From the NCBI RefSeq assembly GCF_000743705.1, contig NZ_JQEZ01000003.1:231529-295528 (forward strand): a stretch of 64,000 nt of DNA, given 5' to 3'. Source of the DNA: Ruegeria halocynthiae. GTDB taxonomy: Bacteria; Pseudomonadota; Alphaproteobacteria; Rhodobacterales; Rhodobacteraceae. The notes below the pieces were generated by a model. It saw only the letters and a program-made list of their open reading frames with translations. It ran no database searches and was not told the DNA's origin. How positions within the stretch are numbered: the stretch's first letter is position 1; each line of letters opens with the position of its first letter. Of the stretch, positions 26,299 to 35,315 are shown piece by piece. The position numbers were made by a program, and so were the translations under genes.

Positions 26299-28350
26299 AT
26301 GATGCTTCAATTCGATGGAGTGGTTGCAACGGGGAGCGCAACGCTCGATTCAGGTATCGGCGATACGGCTTTAAAAACGTTTAACGGGGTCACGTATCTG
26401 TACAGCGTGACAGGGCCTGGTGGCGGTGTTGCGGTGTGGAAACTGGTTGAGGGCGCGCTTCCTCAGTTGCAGGATACTGAATACTTCAGCGGTTCGATCT
26501 CATTACAGGTCGGTCGCAGTGGAACGCCGGTTTCCCTCGCCGGAGAAGAACAGCTGATTCTGGACGTCAATTCGGCAACGGGTCTGGTCGGGTATGAGCT
26601 GAACCCGAACGGAACGGTCGGTACCCTTCAGGAAACCGGAACATTGGCAGGGGGCGGGGATATTTCCGCCCTTGTTCAGCTGTCCACCGGATCGGGCGAT
26701 CTTTTGACCATCGCGCACGAGGCGTCAGGCCAAATCGCAACCTATTCTGTGCAGGGTGACGGAACGCTGAGCTTGATGGCGTCAGTAACAGGGCAGGCCG
26801 ATTCGATGCAGGTCTTGCAGGCCGGAGCGGATCACTATGTAATCGCCGCCGATGCGGCGACCAACGGGATTACCACCCACAAGATTGATGACAGTTCAGG
26901 CGCGCTGACCGTTGTCGACAACAGCAGCGCGCTAAAGACTTTAGGGATCGCAACGCCGACCGCTGTTGAAACAGTGCAGGCTTACGGTCAGTCCTGGGTT
27001 GTTGTGGCGGGGGCGGACAGCAACTCTCTCAGTGTTATGAAACTGACGGCTGATGGGCGTTTGATCCCGACCGATCATGTCCTGGATTCATTGAACACGC
27101 GGTTCGAATCTGTACAGGATCTTGCTGTCATCAATGCCAACGGGCATGTCTTTGTAGTCGCGGGGGGCGGCGATGACGGGGTCACGCTGTTTACGCTGAC
27201 CCCGGACGGCCAGTTGGTTCATCTGGATAGTTTCGCGGATACGGTTCACAGCGGGTTGCAGAATGTCGAAACGCTTAGCGTTGCCCAAGTCGGGGATGAA
27301 TTGCAGATCCTTGCCGGCTCGCAACAGGACCCCGGGCTGACGCAGCTTTCTGTTTCAATCGCTGATTTGGGAGTTGTGCGTGACGGGTTTGGGTCGGTCA
27401 TCGGGACTGCGCAAAACGACATGCTAAGCGGTGGTATTCTGGATACGACCCTATCGGGTGGATCAGGTGACGACATCCTGATCGCCGGCACTGGCGCAAC
27501 CACCATGACCGGTGGATCCGGTGCAGATATTTTTGTCATGAAGTACGGCAGTAACCTAACAACGATAACCGATTTTCAGGCAGGTACTGACAGGCTGGAC
27601 CTGTTTGATTACCTGTTGTTGCGGACCCCGGAACAATTGACGTTTTCCCCGACAGCGCAAGGGGCGCGGGTTGAATTCTTTAACGAGGTGATCGAAATCA
27701 CCTCGGCAACCGGGGGGGCATTAACCAGCGCCGAAGTCTTTGGGGCTGGATTTGGAGGCCCCGACCACATACCCGTTGATTTCGGAGATTTTGGCGGATT
27801 GAAACCCGACAGCTCAGATGGGGTGCAGGGGGATGTGTCCATCAACTCCGAGGGGGCCAACCCGGGTGTGACGAATGCAGAAATCCTGTTCACTCCTGAT
27901 GGGGGTGGAACGGTCAGCGTCAGGACGGATGAAGAGGGGCGGTTTGATCTGGACCTACCAGACGGTTCAATCGCGGGTGAGCTGGAGATTGTCAAAACCT
28001 ATTCCACAGCCAGTTCCGAGATTACGGCACTGGACGCTTTGCAGGTCTTGCGCATTTCTGTCGGGCTGGACCCGACCTGGGGGCCTGCATCTCCAGAAAA
28101 CCTGATTGCCGCCGACATCACACGGGACGGGTCCGTCAATGCACTGGACGCTTTGGCGATCCTGAAGGTTTCTGTCGGGCAGGCGACAAACTACGAACCG
28201 GAATGGATGTTTCTGGACGATGACGCAGATCTAACAGGCATCACCGCAAACAATGTCGCGTATGAGACCGGTGTGAATGTTGTGGCGGTCGACGGCGTCA
28301 TCAGCACAGATATGACGTCAATTCTGCTGGGAAATCTGGAACCTGTCTGA
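26299..28350 (+). CDS. RTX calcium-binding protein with beta-propeller and dockerin-like tail
   Basis: A 683-residue protein with no signal peptide. Residues ~1-365 form repeated beta-propeller-like blades (recurring TxDGxL, VVVAGAD and VFVVAGGGDDGVTLF). Residues ~369-430 carry RTX nonapeptide-like turns (SGGSGDDIL, TGGSGADIFVM) and the ITDFQAGTDRLDLFDY segment typical of T1SS substrates. A beta-sandwich follows at ~490-570. The C-terminal part (~573-625) has two ALDALxxLxxSVG helices and an Asp-rich loop DITRDGSVNALDA resembling dockerin type I. It is divergent from the adhesin and convergent with a second HlyD/ABC pair, so it is probably exported by that pair. Its function, perhaps surface binding, is inferred. 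Confidence 0.85.
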   Translation: MMLQFDGVVATGSATLDSGIGDTALKTFNGVTYLYSVTGPGGGVAVWKLVEGALPQLQDTEYFSGSISLQVGRSGTPVSLAGEEQLILDVNSATGLVGYELNPNGTVGTLQETGTLAGGGDISALVQLSTGSGDLLTIAHEASGQIATYSVQGDGTLSLMASVTGQADSMQVLQAGADHYVIAADAATNGITTHKIDDSSGALTVVDNSSALKTLGIATPTAVETVQAYGQSWVVVAGADSNSLSVMKLTADGRLIPTDHVLDSLNTRFESVQDLAVINANGHVFVVAGGGDDGVTLFTLTPDGQLVHLDSFADTVHSGLQNVETLSVAQVGDELQILAGSQQDPGLTQLSVSIADLGVVRDGFGSVIGTAQNDMLSGGILDTTLSGGSGDDILIAGTGATTMTGGSGADIFVMKYGSNLTTITDFQAGTDRLDLFDYLLLRTPEQLTFSPTAQGARVEFFNEVIEITSATGGALTSAEVFGAGFGGPDHIPVDFGDFGGLKPDSSDGVQGDVSINSEGANPGVTNAEILFTPDGGGTVSVRTDEEGRFDLDLPDGSIAGELEIVKTYSTASSEITALDALQVLRISVGLDPTWGPASPENLIAADITRDGSVNALDALAILKVSVGQATNYEPEWMFLDDDADLTGITANNVAYETGVNVVAVDGVISTDMTSILLGNLEPV

Positions 28351-28364
28351 CAGCGATGGCCGGG

Positions 28365-29681
28365 TCACTCGCGGAAGGCGCGGTTGAAATAGTCGGCCAT
28401 CGGTTTAACCAGATAGGACAGCGGTGTTCTTTCGTCGGTCTTGATCATGGTCTCAACCGGCATGCCGGGCAACAAGGCTTGCCCGTTCAAGCGGTCGATC
28501 TGACCTTCGTCAGGTACGACTTCGGCGCGATAGAAAGTCTGCCCGGTGTTGTCATCCGTGAAAGTATCAGCCGAAACAGTGATGACATGGCCGTCAATTT
28601 CAGGCGTTTCCCTTTGATTGAACGCAGGGAAACGCAGCGCAACAGGTTGACCGATGTGCAGCTGATCCACGTGGATTGCATCCACCCGCGCGGCCACAAG
28701 CAAGGGAGTGTCCTGCGGAACGACATACATCATCGGTTCAGCGGGCTGAATGACAGATTGCAGCGCAAACACCTGACTGTCATAGACCCGTCCTGCGACG
28801 GGCGCGCGAATATCCAATCGTGACAGGCGCACATCCAGTGACAGGCGGCGTTCTGCCAGCTCAGAAATCTGAGTCTGCGCATCCCGCAGTGCTGTGATCG
28901 CCTCTTCCCGCCGTGTGGCCGTTAATTCCACGATCTCGATTTCAGTGGCCGCGATTTGTCCCTTCAGACGTGCGATCGAGGCTTCCAGCCGACCAATCTC
29001 GCCTGTCAGGCTGGCTTCTTCGCGCAGCAGGGCCGACACGCGACTGGCCTGGGTCAATCCACGGTCGTACAGGCTTTGCTGATCTTCCAACTCTTCCTTG
29101 ATCAGTTCGACCTGACGGCGCAGCGACACAAGCTGAGCCTCGGTGCCGTCGATCTCGCTTTCGATCTGCACCCGCTGTTTGCCCAATTGCTGGGTCTGTT
29201 GGGTTAGCGTTTCCAGTCGGGCCTCAAACAGACGTTGCTGACCGGCAATCAAATCCGGCGTAATGTCTTCCTGCTTTTGAAGGTCGTCCAACTGAACCTG
29301 CAGATCGTTGGCAGCTACGCCATCACGTTCGGCCTCAAGCCGGATTCTGCGCGCCAGGAGTTCGAAAAGCTGAGATTCAACGATCGTTTTTTCAGAGGAC
29401 AGGAACGTATCGTCCAGGCGAACCAGCAAGTCCCCGCTTCCAACTTCATCCCCGTCACGCACAAAAATCTCGCCGACTACACCACCATCGAGGTGTTCAA
29501 CCACCTGCCGGTTGCTTTGAACCTCGATGTTTCCTTGCGATATGATTGCGCCGGCCAGACGGGTCTGGACCGCCCAGACGCCCAGACCTCCAACCAGAAT
29601 GACAAGGGCCGCAAAACCAACCAGAGCCGGGATTGTAATGCGCCAAACCGGGCGCGAGTCTTTGGCTTTTGAACTCTGCAT
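28365..29681 (-). CDS. Type I secretion periplasmic adaptor (HlyD family), system 2
   Basis: A 438-residue membrane-fusion protein: one helix at ~14-34, a lipoyl segment (GAIISQGNIEVQSNRQVVEH), a long coiled-coil hairpin (~95-280) and a C-terminal barrel domain. It is of the PrtE/HlyD class. The ATG shares one base with the stop of the upstream ABC gene (TAATG), so the pair is coupled. It differs clearly from the system 1 adaptor, so the two exporters are not a recent duplication. No TolC gene accompanies it; the channel encoded at 20.0-21.3 kb or one elsewhere may be shared. Confidence 0.92.
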   Translation of the reverse strand: MQSSKAKDSRPVWRITIPALVGFAALVILVGGLGVWAVQTRLAGAIISQGNIEVQSNRQVVEHLDGGVVGEIFVRDGDEVGSGDLLVRLDDTFLSSEKTIVESQLFELLARRIRLEAERDGVAANDLQVQLDDLQKQEDITPDLIAGQQRLFEARLETLTQQTQQLGKQRVQIESEIDGTEAQLVSLRRQVELIKEELEDQQSLYDRGLTQASRVSALLREEASLTGEIGRLEASIARLKGQIAATEIEIVELTATRREEAITALRDAQTQISELAERRLSLDVRLSRLDIRAPVAGRVYDSQVFALQSVIQPAEPMMYVVPQDTPLLVAARVDAIHVDQLHIGQPVALRFPAFNQRETPEIDGHVITVSADTFTDDNTGQTFYRAEVVPDEGQIDRLNGQALLPGMPVETMIKTDERTPLSYLVKPMADYFNRAFRE

Positions 29682-31420
29682 TATTCGCCCACCTGGCTAA
29701 GGCCTCGTTTGATCGCGCTGGCATTTTGCACCATGGTGCCCAACACCTCATCGCGGCTGCCGAATTTCACGACCTGACCTTTTTCGACAACTGCCAGGTC
29801 ATCGCATTCAGAAATCGCTTGTGGGCGGTGTGTCATGATGATCGCGGATTTCCCCGTCGCTTTGAGACCCCTGACAGCGGCATTCAACGCCTCGGTCCCT
29901 TCGGCATCCAGTGCCGAGTTCGGCTCGTCAAGAATCAGCAATACGGGGTTTCCATACAGCGCGCGCGCCAAGGCGATGCGTTGCTTTTGCCCGCCTGACA
30001 GCTGACTGTCATTGCCTTCCAAAAAGGTATCATACCCTTTCTCGAGGGTCAGAATAAGATCATGGGCCTTTGCTTTTCTGGCCGCCTCGACAACGCCTTC
30101 CGGGTCGGGGCTTTCGGACATGCGGGCGATATTCTCTGCCACTGTGCCGTTGAACAGGGTGACCTCTTGCGGCAGATAACCGATATGTTGGCCCAGATCG
30201 GTTGAATCATATTGGTCCAGCGTGGCACCGCCCAACCGGATTTCGCCTGCCGCTGGATGCCACAGACCCAACAAAGCTTTGGCCAATGTCGACTTTCCCG
30301 ACCCACTTTTCCCGATAACCCCAAGGGCCTTGCCGGGTTCAAGGCGCAGCGCCACGTTGCGCAATGTAGGTGTGGTCGCGCCAGGGGGAATAACCGTCAG
30401 ACTTTTGGCGGTAAGGCGCGCTTCGGGCACAGGCAGTTTGGTGCGCGGGGCCTCTGGCGGGGTCGCATCCAGAAACTGGTTCAGCGAAGCCCAGGCAGTG
30501 CGGGCGCGTTCGATCATGCCCCATTGGCCAACGGCCTGTTCCACCGGGGCCAGCGCCCGACCCAACAGGATTGACCCGGCAATCATCGCCCCCGGCGTCA
30601 TTTCATTGCGCAGCACCAGCAACGCGCCAAGCGCCAACATTGCCGACTGTAGAAACAACCGCAACGATTTGGTCAGCGAGGTAAAGCTGCCGGTCCAGTC
30701 GCTGGCGGCAATCGTTTGTTGCAACGCGTTGGACCGCTGCTGTTGCCACCGCTCTATGATGTCGTCTTGCATACCTTGCGAGCGGACCACCTCGGCGGCC
30801 TGTCTGGCATGTTCCGAAAATGCATTGGCCCGCGCCGATGCCGCCTGCGCCGCTGCGACCTTGCGGTGGGTCAGGGCCTGGTTCAGCAAAGCGATCACAA
30901 TCAGCAGGGTTCCGCCCCCGACGGCCAACCACCCCAGCAAAGGGTGGAACAAAAAGATCGCAGCCAGAAAGACCGGAGTCCAAGGGATGTCCATCACGGC
31001 CAGTAAAACGGGCGAGGAACAGAGGTTTTGAATGGCTTCAAGATCGCGCAATGCCGTTGCCGGGGCTGACCGGGCTTGCGGGAACAGAGACCGGCGCAGG
31101 GTTGCCTCGAACACACGCTCGTCCAGCTGTGACTGGAACCTTGCCCCAAATCGCGCAACAATCCGGCCTCGGGCAAAATCCAGCATCGCCATCAGGCCGT
31201 ACAGCAGTGCCACAAGCAGGAACAGCGCCGCCAACGTTTCCACCGCCCGGGACCCCAGCACCCGGTCATAGACCTGCAACATAAACAGGGGGCCGGTCAG
31301 CATCAGAAGGTTGACGAAAACACTGAACAGGAAAGCCAGTGCTAGAAAGGCCACGCCTTGATTGCGCACCTTCCTAAGCTCGTGGCGGGGTGGCATCCAC
31401 ATGCGTTTTTCGGTGTTCAC
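29681..31420 (-). CDS. Type I secretion permease/ATPase, PrtD type, system 2
   Basis: A 579-residue ABC exporter without a C39-like domain. About six membrane helices (~20-300; an early LMLTGPLFMLQVYDRVLGSR, characteristic of PrtD/HasD/RsaD transporters) precede the ATPase with Walker A GKSGSGKSTL, Q-loop LPQEVTLF, signature LSGGQKQRIALARALYG, Walker B LLILDEPNSALD and switch His MTHRP. PrtD-type systems usually export proteins bearing C-terminal RTX secretion signals without cleavage. Its likely cargo is the RTX protein encoded convergently next door. It has its own promoter region between 31421 and 31575. Confidence 0.93.
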   Translation of the reverse strand: MNTEKRMWMPPRHELRKVRNQGVAFLALAFLFSVFVNLLMLTGPLFMLQVYDRVLGSRAVETLAALFLLVALLYGLMAMLDFARGRIVARFGARFQSQLDERVFEATLRRSLFPQARSAPATALRDLEAIQNLCSSPVLLAVMDIPWTPVFLAAIFLFHPLLGWLAVGGGTLLIVIALLNQALTHRKVAAAQAASARANAFSEHARQAAEVVRSQGMQDDIIERWQQQRSNALQQTIAASDWTGSFTSLTKSLRLFLQSAMLALGALLVLRNEMTPGAMIAGSILLGRALAPVEQAVGQWGMIERARTAWASLNQFLDATPPEAPRTKLPVPEARLTAKSLTVIPPGATTPTLRNVALRLEPGKALGVIGKSGSGKSTLAKALLGLWHPAAGEIRLGGATLDQYDSTDLGQHIGYLPQEVTLFNGTVAENIARMSESPDPEGVVEAARKAKAHDLILTLEKGYDTFLEGNDSQLSGGQKQRIALARALYGNPVLLILDEPNSALDAEGTEALNAAVRGLKATGKSAIIMTHRPQAISECDDLAVVEKGQVVKFGSRDEVLGTMVQNASAIKRGLSQVGE

Positions 31421-31575
31421 GAATTGAGCCTTTGGTAATTGTTAGTGCGCAAGCAAGTTCACCTGCAACGCGCAATATCATAAATTGTTTCTGAAGTACT
31501 TAAAACGCGAGAGTTGCTGGATCGGCGAAAAGCCACTGGCTGTCAACTTATCGACGGCAAAGCAAACCCTTATGG

Positions 31576-32457
31576 CTAAGTTGAACCGGTGCCCAAGCTG
31601 GTTTCCATCGCGGTTTCGCAAAATGACCGCACCAGTTTGGAATCAGCCCGATCATTGAGATGTGCCAGATAGTATCTGGTTTCGACGCGGGTATCCCTGA
31701 TGGGAATCGCACGCAGATTGGGATGGGCGACAAATTCAAAATCAGCGACAAACCCGATGCCGATGCCTTGCTCAACCGCCTTCCAGATCGCTTCTCTGCT
31801 GCCCAGTTCCAAGATCGGCTCAACCTCGATGCCGCGTTTTTTGGTCTCGGCCTCAATCGCCGACCGCGTGGTCGATCCGGCCTCGCGGCGGACTACTTTT
31901 TGTTTGTGCAAGTCGGTGATCAGGATCGAATCCCTGCTGAAAAACGGATGGTCCGAATTCACAAAGGCGACCACCTCATGCGTGCTGTAAAGCTGGGTGG
32001 TGACGCGAGGGTCTGACCGGACTTCAGCCAAAATCGCCACATCATCTTCATAAGACAAAATACGTTCGAAACATTGCTGAGAGTTGCCGAACCACACGCC
32101 AAGGTCGATGGCTGGGTATTTGGATTTGAATGCTACTATCATGTCCGTGGCATGAAATGGCCCTACGGCGGCTATGCTGAGCCGACCGGCGTGAAACCCC
32201 CGGAATGAATCCAGCAGAGCTTCGGCATCGACCTCGGCCTGATGCAACCGCGAGGTGATGGTCAGCAACTCGCGACCGGCATGGGTCAGATGCACCTCGC
32301 GCCCGACGCGGTTGAACAGCCGAACATCATATCGGTTTTCCAGGTCTTTCACCTGCGTCGACAATGTCGGCTGGCTGATGTTCAACTGATCGGCGGCTGC
32401 CGAAAAGCCGCGGTATGTTGCGACGGCGTGGAATGATCTGAGTTCAGACTTTAGCAT
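31576..32457 (-). CDS. LysR-family transcriptional regulator
   Basis: A 293-residue LysR regulator. The helix-turn-helix occupies residues ~1-60 (FHAVATYRGFSAAADQLNIS, QPTLSTQVKDLE) and a periplasmic-binding-like effector domain ~90-290. It follows the TRAP transporter genes on the same strand, separated by 93 bases that include a GC-rich hairpin, so it may be read from its own promoter or by read-through. The effector is unknown; control of the neighbouring TRAP transporter is plausible but unproven. Confidence 0.9.
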   Translation of the reverse strand: MLKSELRSFHAVATYRGFSAAADQLNISQPTLSTQVKDLENRYDVRLFNRVGREVHLTHAGRELLTITSRLHQAEVDAEALLDSFRGFHAGRLSIAAVGPFHATDMIVAFKSKYPAIDLGVWFGNSQQCFERILSYEDDVAILAEVRSDPRVTTQLYSTHEVVAFVNSDHPFFSRDSILITDLHKQKVVRREAGSTTRSAIEAETKKRGIEVEPILELGSREAIWKAVEQGIGIGFVADFEFVAHPNLRAIPIRDTRVETRYYLAHLNDRADSKLVRSFCETAMETSLGTGST

Positions 32458-32527
32458 AGATGTAGAATATGGATTGAGGAATTGAAATCAATTCCATCAA
32501 TGGGCGAAAAGCGTCTGTGCTGAGGTG

Positions 32528-32547
32528 GCGGCCCCCAGAGGGGCCGC
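32528..32547 (-). terminator. GC-rich hairpin after TRAP permease
   Basis: A perfect eight-base stem GCGGCCCC/GGGGCCGC with a four-base loop, three bases after the TRAP large-permease stop on the minus strand. It lacks a T-tract, so it may weaken rather than fully stop transcription toward the LysR gene. Confidence 0.55.
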
Positions 32548-32550
32548 TGT

Positions 32551-33906
32551 TTATCCGTAAACCAGGTTTGGCAGCCAGGTAACGACCCAAGGGAACAGCA
32601 TACAAATAGCCAGTCCGACGATCTGCAGGAACAGGAACGGCAGCGCCGCCTTGAAGATATCCGTCATGGGAATGGACGGCGGCGCCACGCCGCGCAGATA
32701 GAACAGCGCATAGCCGAAGGGTGGCGACAGAAAGCTCATCTGCATGTTCACCAGGTACAGCACCCCAAACCACAGCACCAGATCGTTGGGATCGTCAAAC
32801 CCGAAGGCCGCCGCCCCCAGCGCCTTGATGATCGGCACGAAGATCGGCACGCACAGCAGCAGTATGCCGACCCAATCCAGGAACATGCCCAGCACCACCA
32901 GCAGAATCTGCATCACGATCAGGATGCCCCACGGGCCAAGACCGGCATTCTGCATGGTTTCCTGAACAAATTGCTGACCGCCTTCCAGAACATAAAGCCC
33001 AACAAAGATGGTGGCACCGAACATGATCCAGATCACCATGGCCGAGGCCTTGAGCGTGGTCAGACAAGCCTCGCGCACGGTGGGCCAGTCCAGCTTGTTG
33101 TGGATCGCGGCCACGATGAAAGCGCCAAAGGTGCCGATGCCCGCCGCCTCGACCGGTGTCGCCACGCCTGAGAAGATCACACCCAGCACGATGGCGATCA
33201 GGACGATCGGGGCGGACATCTTGCCCAGCAGCCTGACTTTCTCGGCGTTCGAAATCCGTTCCTCCATCGGGATCGGCGGGCCAAGCTGCGGATTGATATA
33301 GGACCGGACCACCACATAAAGGATATACATCCCCGACAGCATCAGACCGGGCACAACCGCACCGATGAACAGCTCACCCACCGACTGTTCGGCGACCACC
33401 GCATAGATGATGGCCAGGATCGACGGCGGGATCAGGATGCCCAGCGTTCCGCCCGCCATGATCGAGCCCATCGCGATCTTGGTATCATACCCGCGTTTCA
33501 GCATGGCCGGCAGTGCGATAATCCCCATCGTCACCACCGCCGCGCCAATCACACCAACCATCGCGGCCAGCACGGTCGAGGCCAGAATGGTTGCCGCCGC
33601 CAGACCGCCTTTCAACCCGCCCAGAACCTTGTAGATCACATCGAACATGTCGTTGATGATCCCGGCCCTCTCCAACATGGCGGCCATGAAGATGAACAAC
33701 GGAATTGCCGATAGCTGATAATTCGTCATCAGCGGGAAAATCCGGCTGGGCACGATATTCAGCGCCCTTTCATCCCCCAGGACGAACAGGAACACACAGG
33801 CCAGACCGCCGGTGACAAAGGCCAGCGGCAGACCTGCCATCAGCAGCACCAACAGCGAACCGAACATAACGAGCGTCAACAGCTCGATGGATATATCAAG
33901 ACCCAT
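32551..33906 (-). CDS. dctM: TRAP transporter large permease (DctM)
   Basis: A 451-residue inner-membrane protein with about 12 hydrophobic helices, the sodium-coupled transport subunit of a TRAP importer. Family segments include GLPLAFVTGGLACVFLF at the N-terminus, PLFIFMAAMLERAGI, AGGTLGILIPPSILAIIYA and FLSPPFGYALFYLRGV. It is directly preceded by the small permease (3-base gap) and the binding protein. It is slightly longer than typical C4-dicarboxylate DctM (about 425), nearer the class annotated for mannitol/chloroaromatic or other organic acids; the substrate is not settled by sequence. Confidence 0.94.
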   Translation of the reverse strand: MGLDISIELLTLVMFGSLLVLLMAGLPLAFVTGGLACVFLFVLGDERALNIVPSRIFPLMTNYQLSAIPLFIFMAAMLERAGIINDMFDVIYKVLGGLKGGLAAATILASTVLAAMVGVIGAAVVTMGIIALPAMLKRGYDTKIAMGSIMAGGTLGILIPPSILAIIYAVVAEQSVGELFIGAVVPGLMLSGMYILYVVVRSYINPQLGPPIPMEERISNAEKVRLLGKMSAPIVLIAIVLGVIFSGVATPVEAAGIGTFGAFIVAAIHNKLDWPTVREACLTTLKASAMVIWIMFGATIFVGLYVLEGGQQFVQETMQNAGLGPWGILIVMQILLVVLGMFLDWVGILLLCVPIFVPIIKALGAAAFGFDDPNDLVLWFGVLYLVNMQMSFLSPPFGYALFYLRGVAPPSIPMTDIFKAALPFLFLQIVGLAICMLFPWVVTWLPNLVYG

Positions 33907-33909
33907 CGG

Positions 33910-35241
33910 TCAGTACCCCCGTGCAATCGTTCGGATGTCTTTGGATAGTTTCGACACCCCTTGCAAAATCAACAGCAGCCCACCGACCACCATCATCCAT
34001 TTCATCGGCCACAATGGTATTTCCCATTCGTTAAAGCTGATTTCACCCCATCTGACATTCGGGTCCGTCCAGTTGCCGAATGTCAGTGCGCCGAACATCT
34101 CAAAGAACCCCAGATTGCCCCGGGCCCATTCCGATACGACAGAGTTGCCGGTCGGAACTGCAATCGCGTCCATCGCAAAGATGTAGGACGTCACCAGCAG
34201 CGTACCCGCGAAGATGAAGAAGAAGATTGAGGTGAACAGATCGACCCAGGCTTTGCGGGGCTTGGTCAGCGGTGCGTAAAAGATATCGACCCGCACATGG
34301 CTTTCGGTCAGCATCGCGTATGATCCCGCGATCAGATATTGCATCCCGAACATCAGATACATGGATTCATGCGCCCAGTTTGTCGGCGCGTTGAACACAT
34401 AGCGGACGATCACCTCGTAGTAATAGACAAAGACCGCGATCACCGCCCAATAGCTGACGAATTCACCTGCAAACAGCGCCAGTCGATCAATCCAGTTCTC
34501 GGCATATTCATGATCGGCCTTGCGCGCGCTGGGGTCCAATTCCGCAGCCCGAGCGGCGGTCTCCTCGTCGATCTCCATCTCCGGTTCTTCCGGTTCCGCA
34601 TCTGCTTTTGCCCGTGCGCTGGCGACCAGCCGTGGCAGCATCAGCGCGTCAATGGCGAGGAAGGCCAGAATGGTAAAGAATGAATACCGGGCCACGGAAT
34701 TCCAGAAGGCCCGCGCGGCCCCGGCTACTTTCGCGACTGGCTGTGCCTGGGTCAGTGCCGCTTCGGACTCTGCTATCCGGTCACCACCGGTTGCAATTGC
34801 TTTTTCGGCACGTTTGAGCGCGCGTTCTGCACGCCTTTTTTGCAAGGCTGTGCCATCCTGTGTGTCATCAACGGCGGCGCGCAACTTGTCCAGATCAGAT
34901 TCGGCTGTCGCGACCCGACCGGTTTCACGTTCAATGGTACGCTCGGCCTGACGGACGGTGTTGATGGCATTGGAAAATTCGTTTCGGGCCGTACGCTCCT
35001 CGCCATTGGCGTAGAGGATCAGCAGAAACACAGGTAAATAAACCATCCCCAAAAGACTGCGCAGGTAGAACCGGTGCAGGCCCAGCATCCCGCCGGTCAC
35101 AAGGATCAGGTAGCCCAGCGGCAAACCATAGGTTCGTTTTTCGGGTTGGGCACGGCGCGCCAGCATCATGGCAAGGATGGGGAAGACGATCAGCCCGATC
35201 CAATAAAGCCAGTGCGGCAGCGTGAAATCGACGCTCGGCAT
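33910..35241 (-). CDS. dctQ: TRAP small permease (DctQ) with TM2-like and coiled-coil N-terminal extension
   Basis: A 443-residue protein. The last ~200 residues are a DctQ domain with four helices (RLALFAGEFVSYWAVIAVF, ESHVRVDIFYAPL). This normally makes up the whole subunit of about 160-220 residues. The first ~240 residues are extra: two helices, a TM2-like motif GGMLGLHRFYLRS near residue 50, a long charged helical segment (~80-165, repeated E/R/K/A, predicted coiled coil), then another helix at ~190-205 and an acidic linker. The start ATG at 35241 follows the binding-protein gene by 74 bases containing a hairpin. The role of the extension is unknown. Confidence 0.88.
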   Translation of the reverse strand: MPSVDFTLPHWLYWIGLIVFPILAMMLARRAQPEKRTYGLPLGYLILVTGGMLGLHRFYLRSLLGMVYLPVFLLILYANGEERTARNEFSNAINTVRQAERTIERETGRVATAESDLDKLRAAVDDTQDGTALQKRRAERALKRAEKAIATGGDRIAESEAALTQAQPVAKVAGAARAFWNSVARYSFFTILAFLAIDALMLPRLVASARAKADAEPEEPEMEIDEETAARAAELDPSARKADHEYAENWIDRLALFAGEFVSYWAVIAVFVYYYEVIVRYVFNAPTNWAHESMYLMFGMQYLIAGSYAMLTESHVRVDIFYAPLTKPRKAWVDLFTSIFFFIFAGTLLVTSYIFAMDAIAVPTGNSVVSEWARGNLGFFEMFGALTFGNWTDPNVRWGEISFNEWEIPLWPMKWMMVVGGLLLILQGVSKLSKDIRTIARGY

Positions 35242-35270
35242 GTTACGTTCCGAATTTCCTGAGAAAGACA

Positions 35271-35295
35271 GGCCCGCGCGAAACCCGCGCGGGCC
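35271..35295 (-). terminator. Intercistronic hairpin between dctP and dctQ (attenuator)
   Basis: A perfect ten-base GC stem GGCCCGCGCG/CGCGCGGGCC with loop AAACC, followed on the minus strand by TGTCTTTCTC. It lies between the binding-protein stop and the small-permease start. A structure here can partly stop transcription or protect the upstream mRNA end, giving more binding protein than permease. Confidence 0.7.
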
Positions 35296-35315
35296 ATTGG
35301 ATTGCGTTCAACGGA

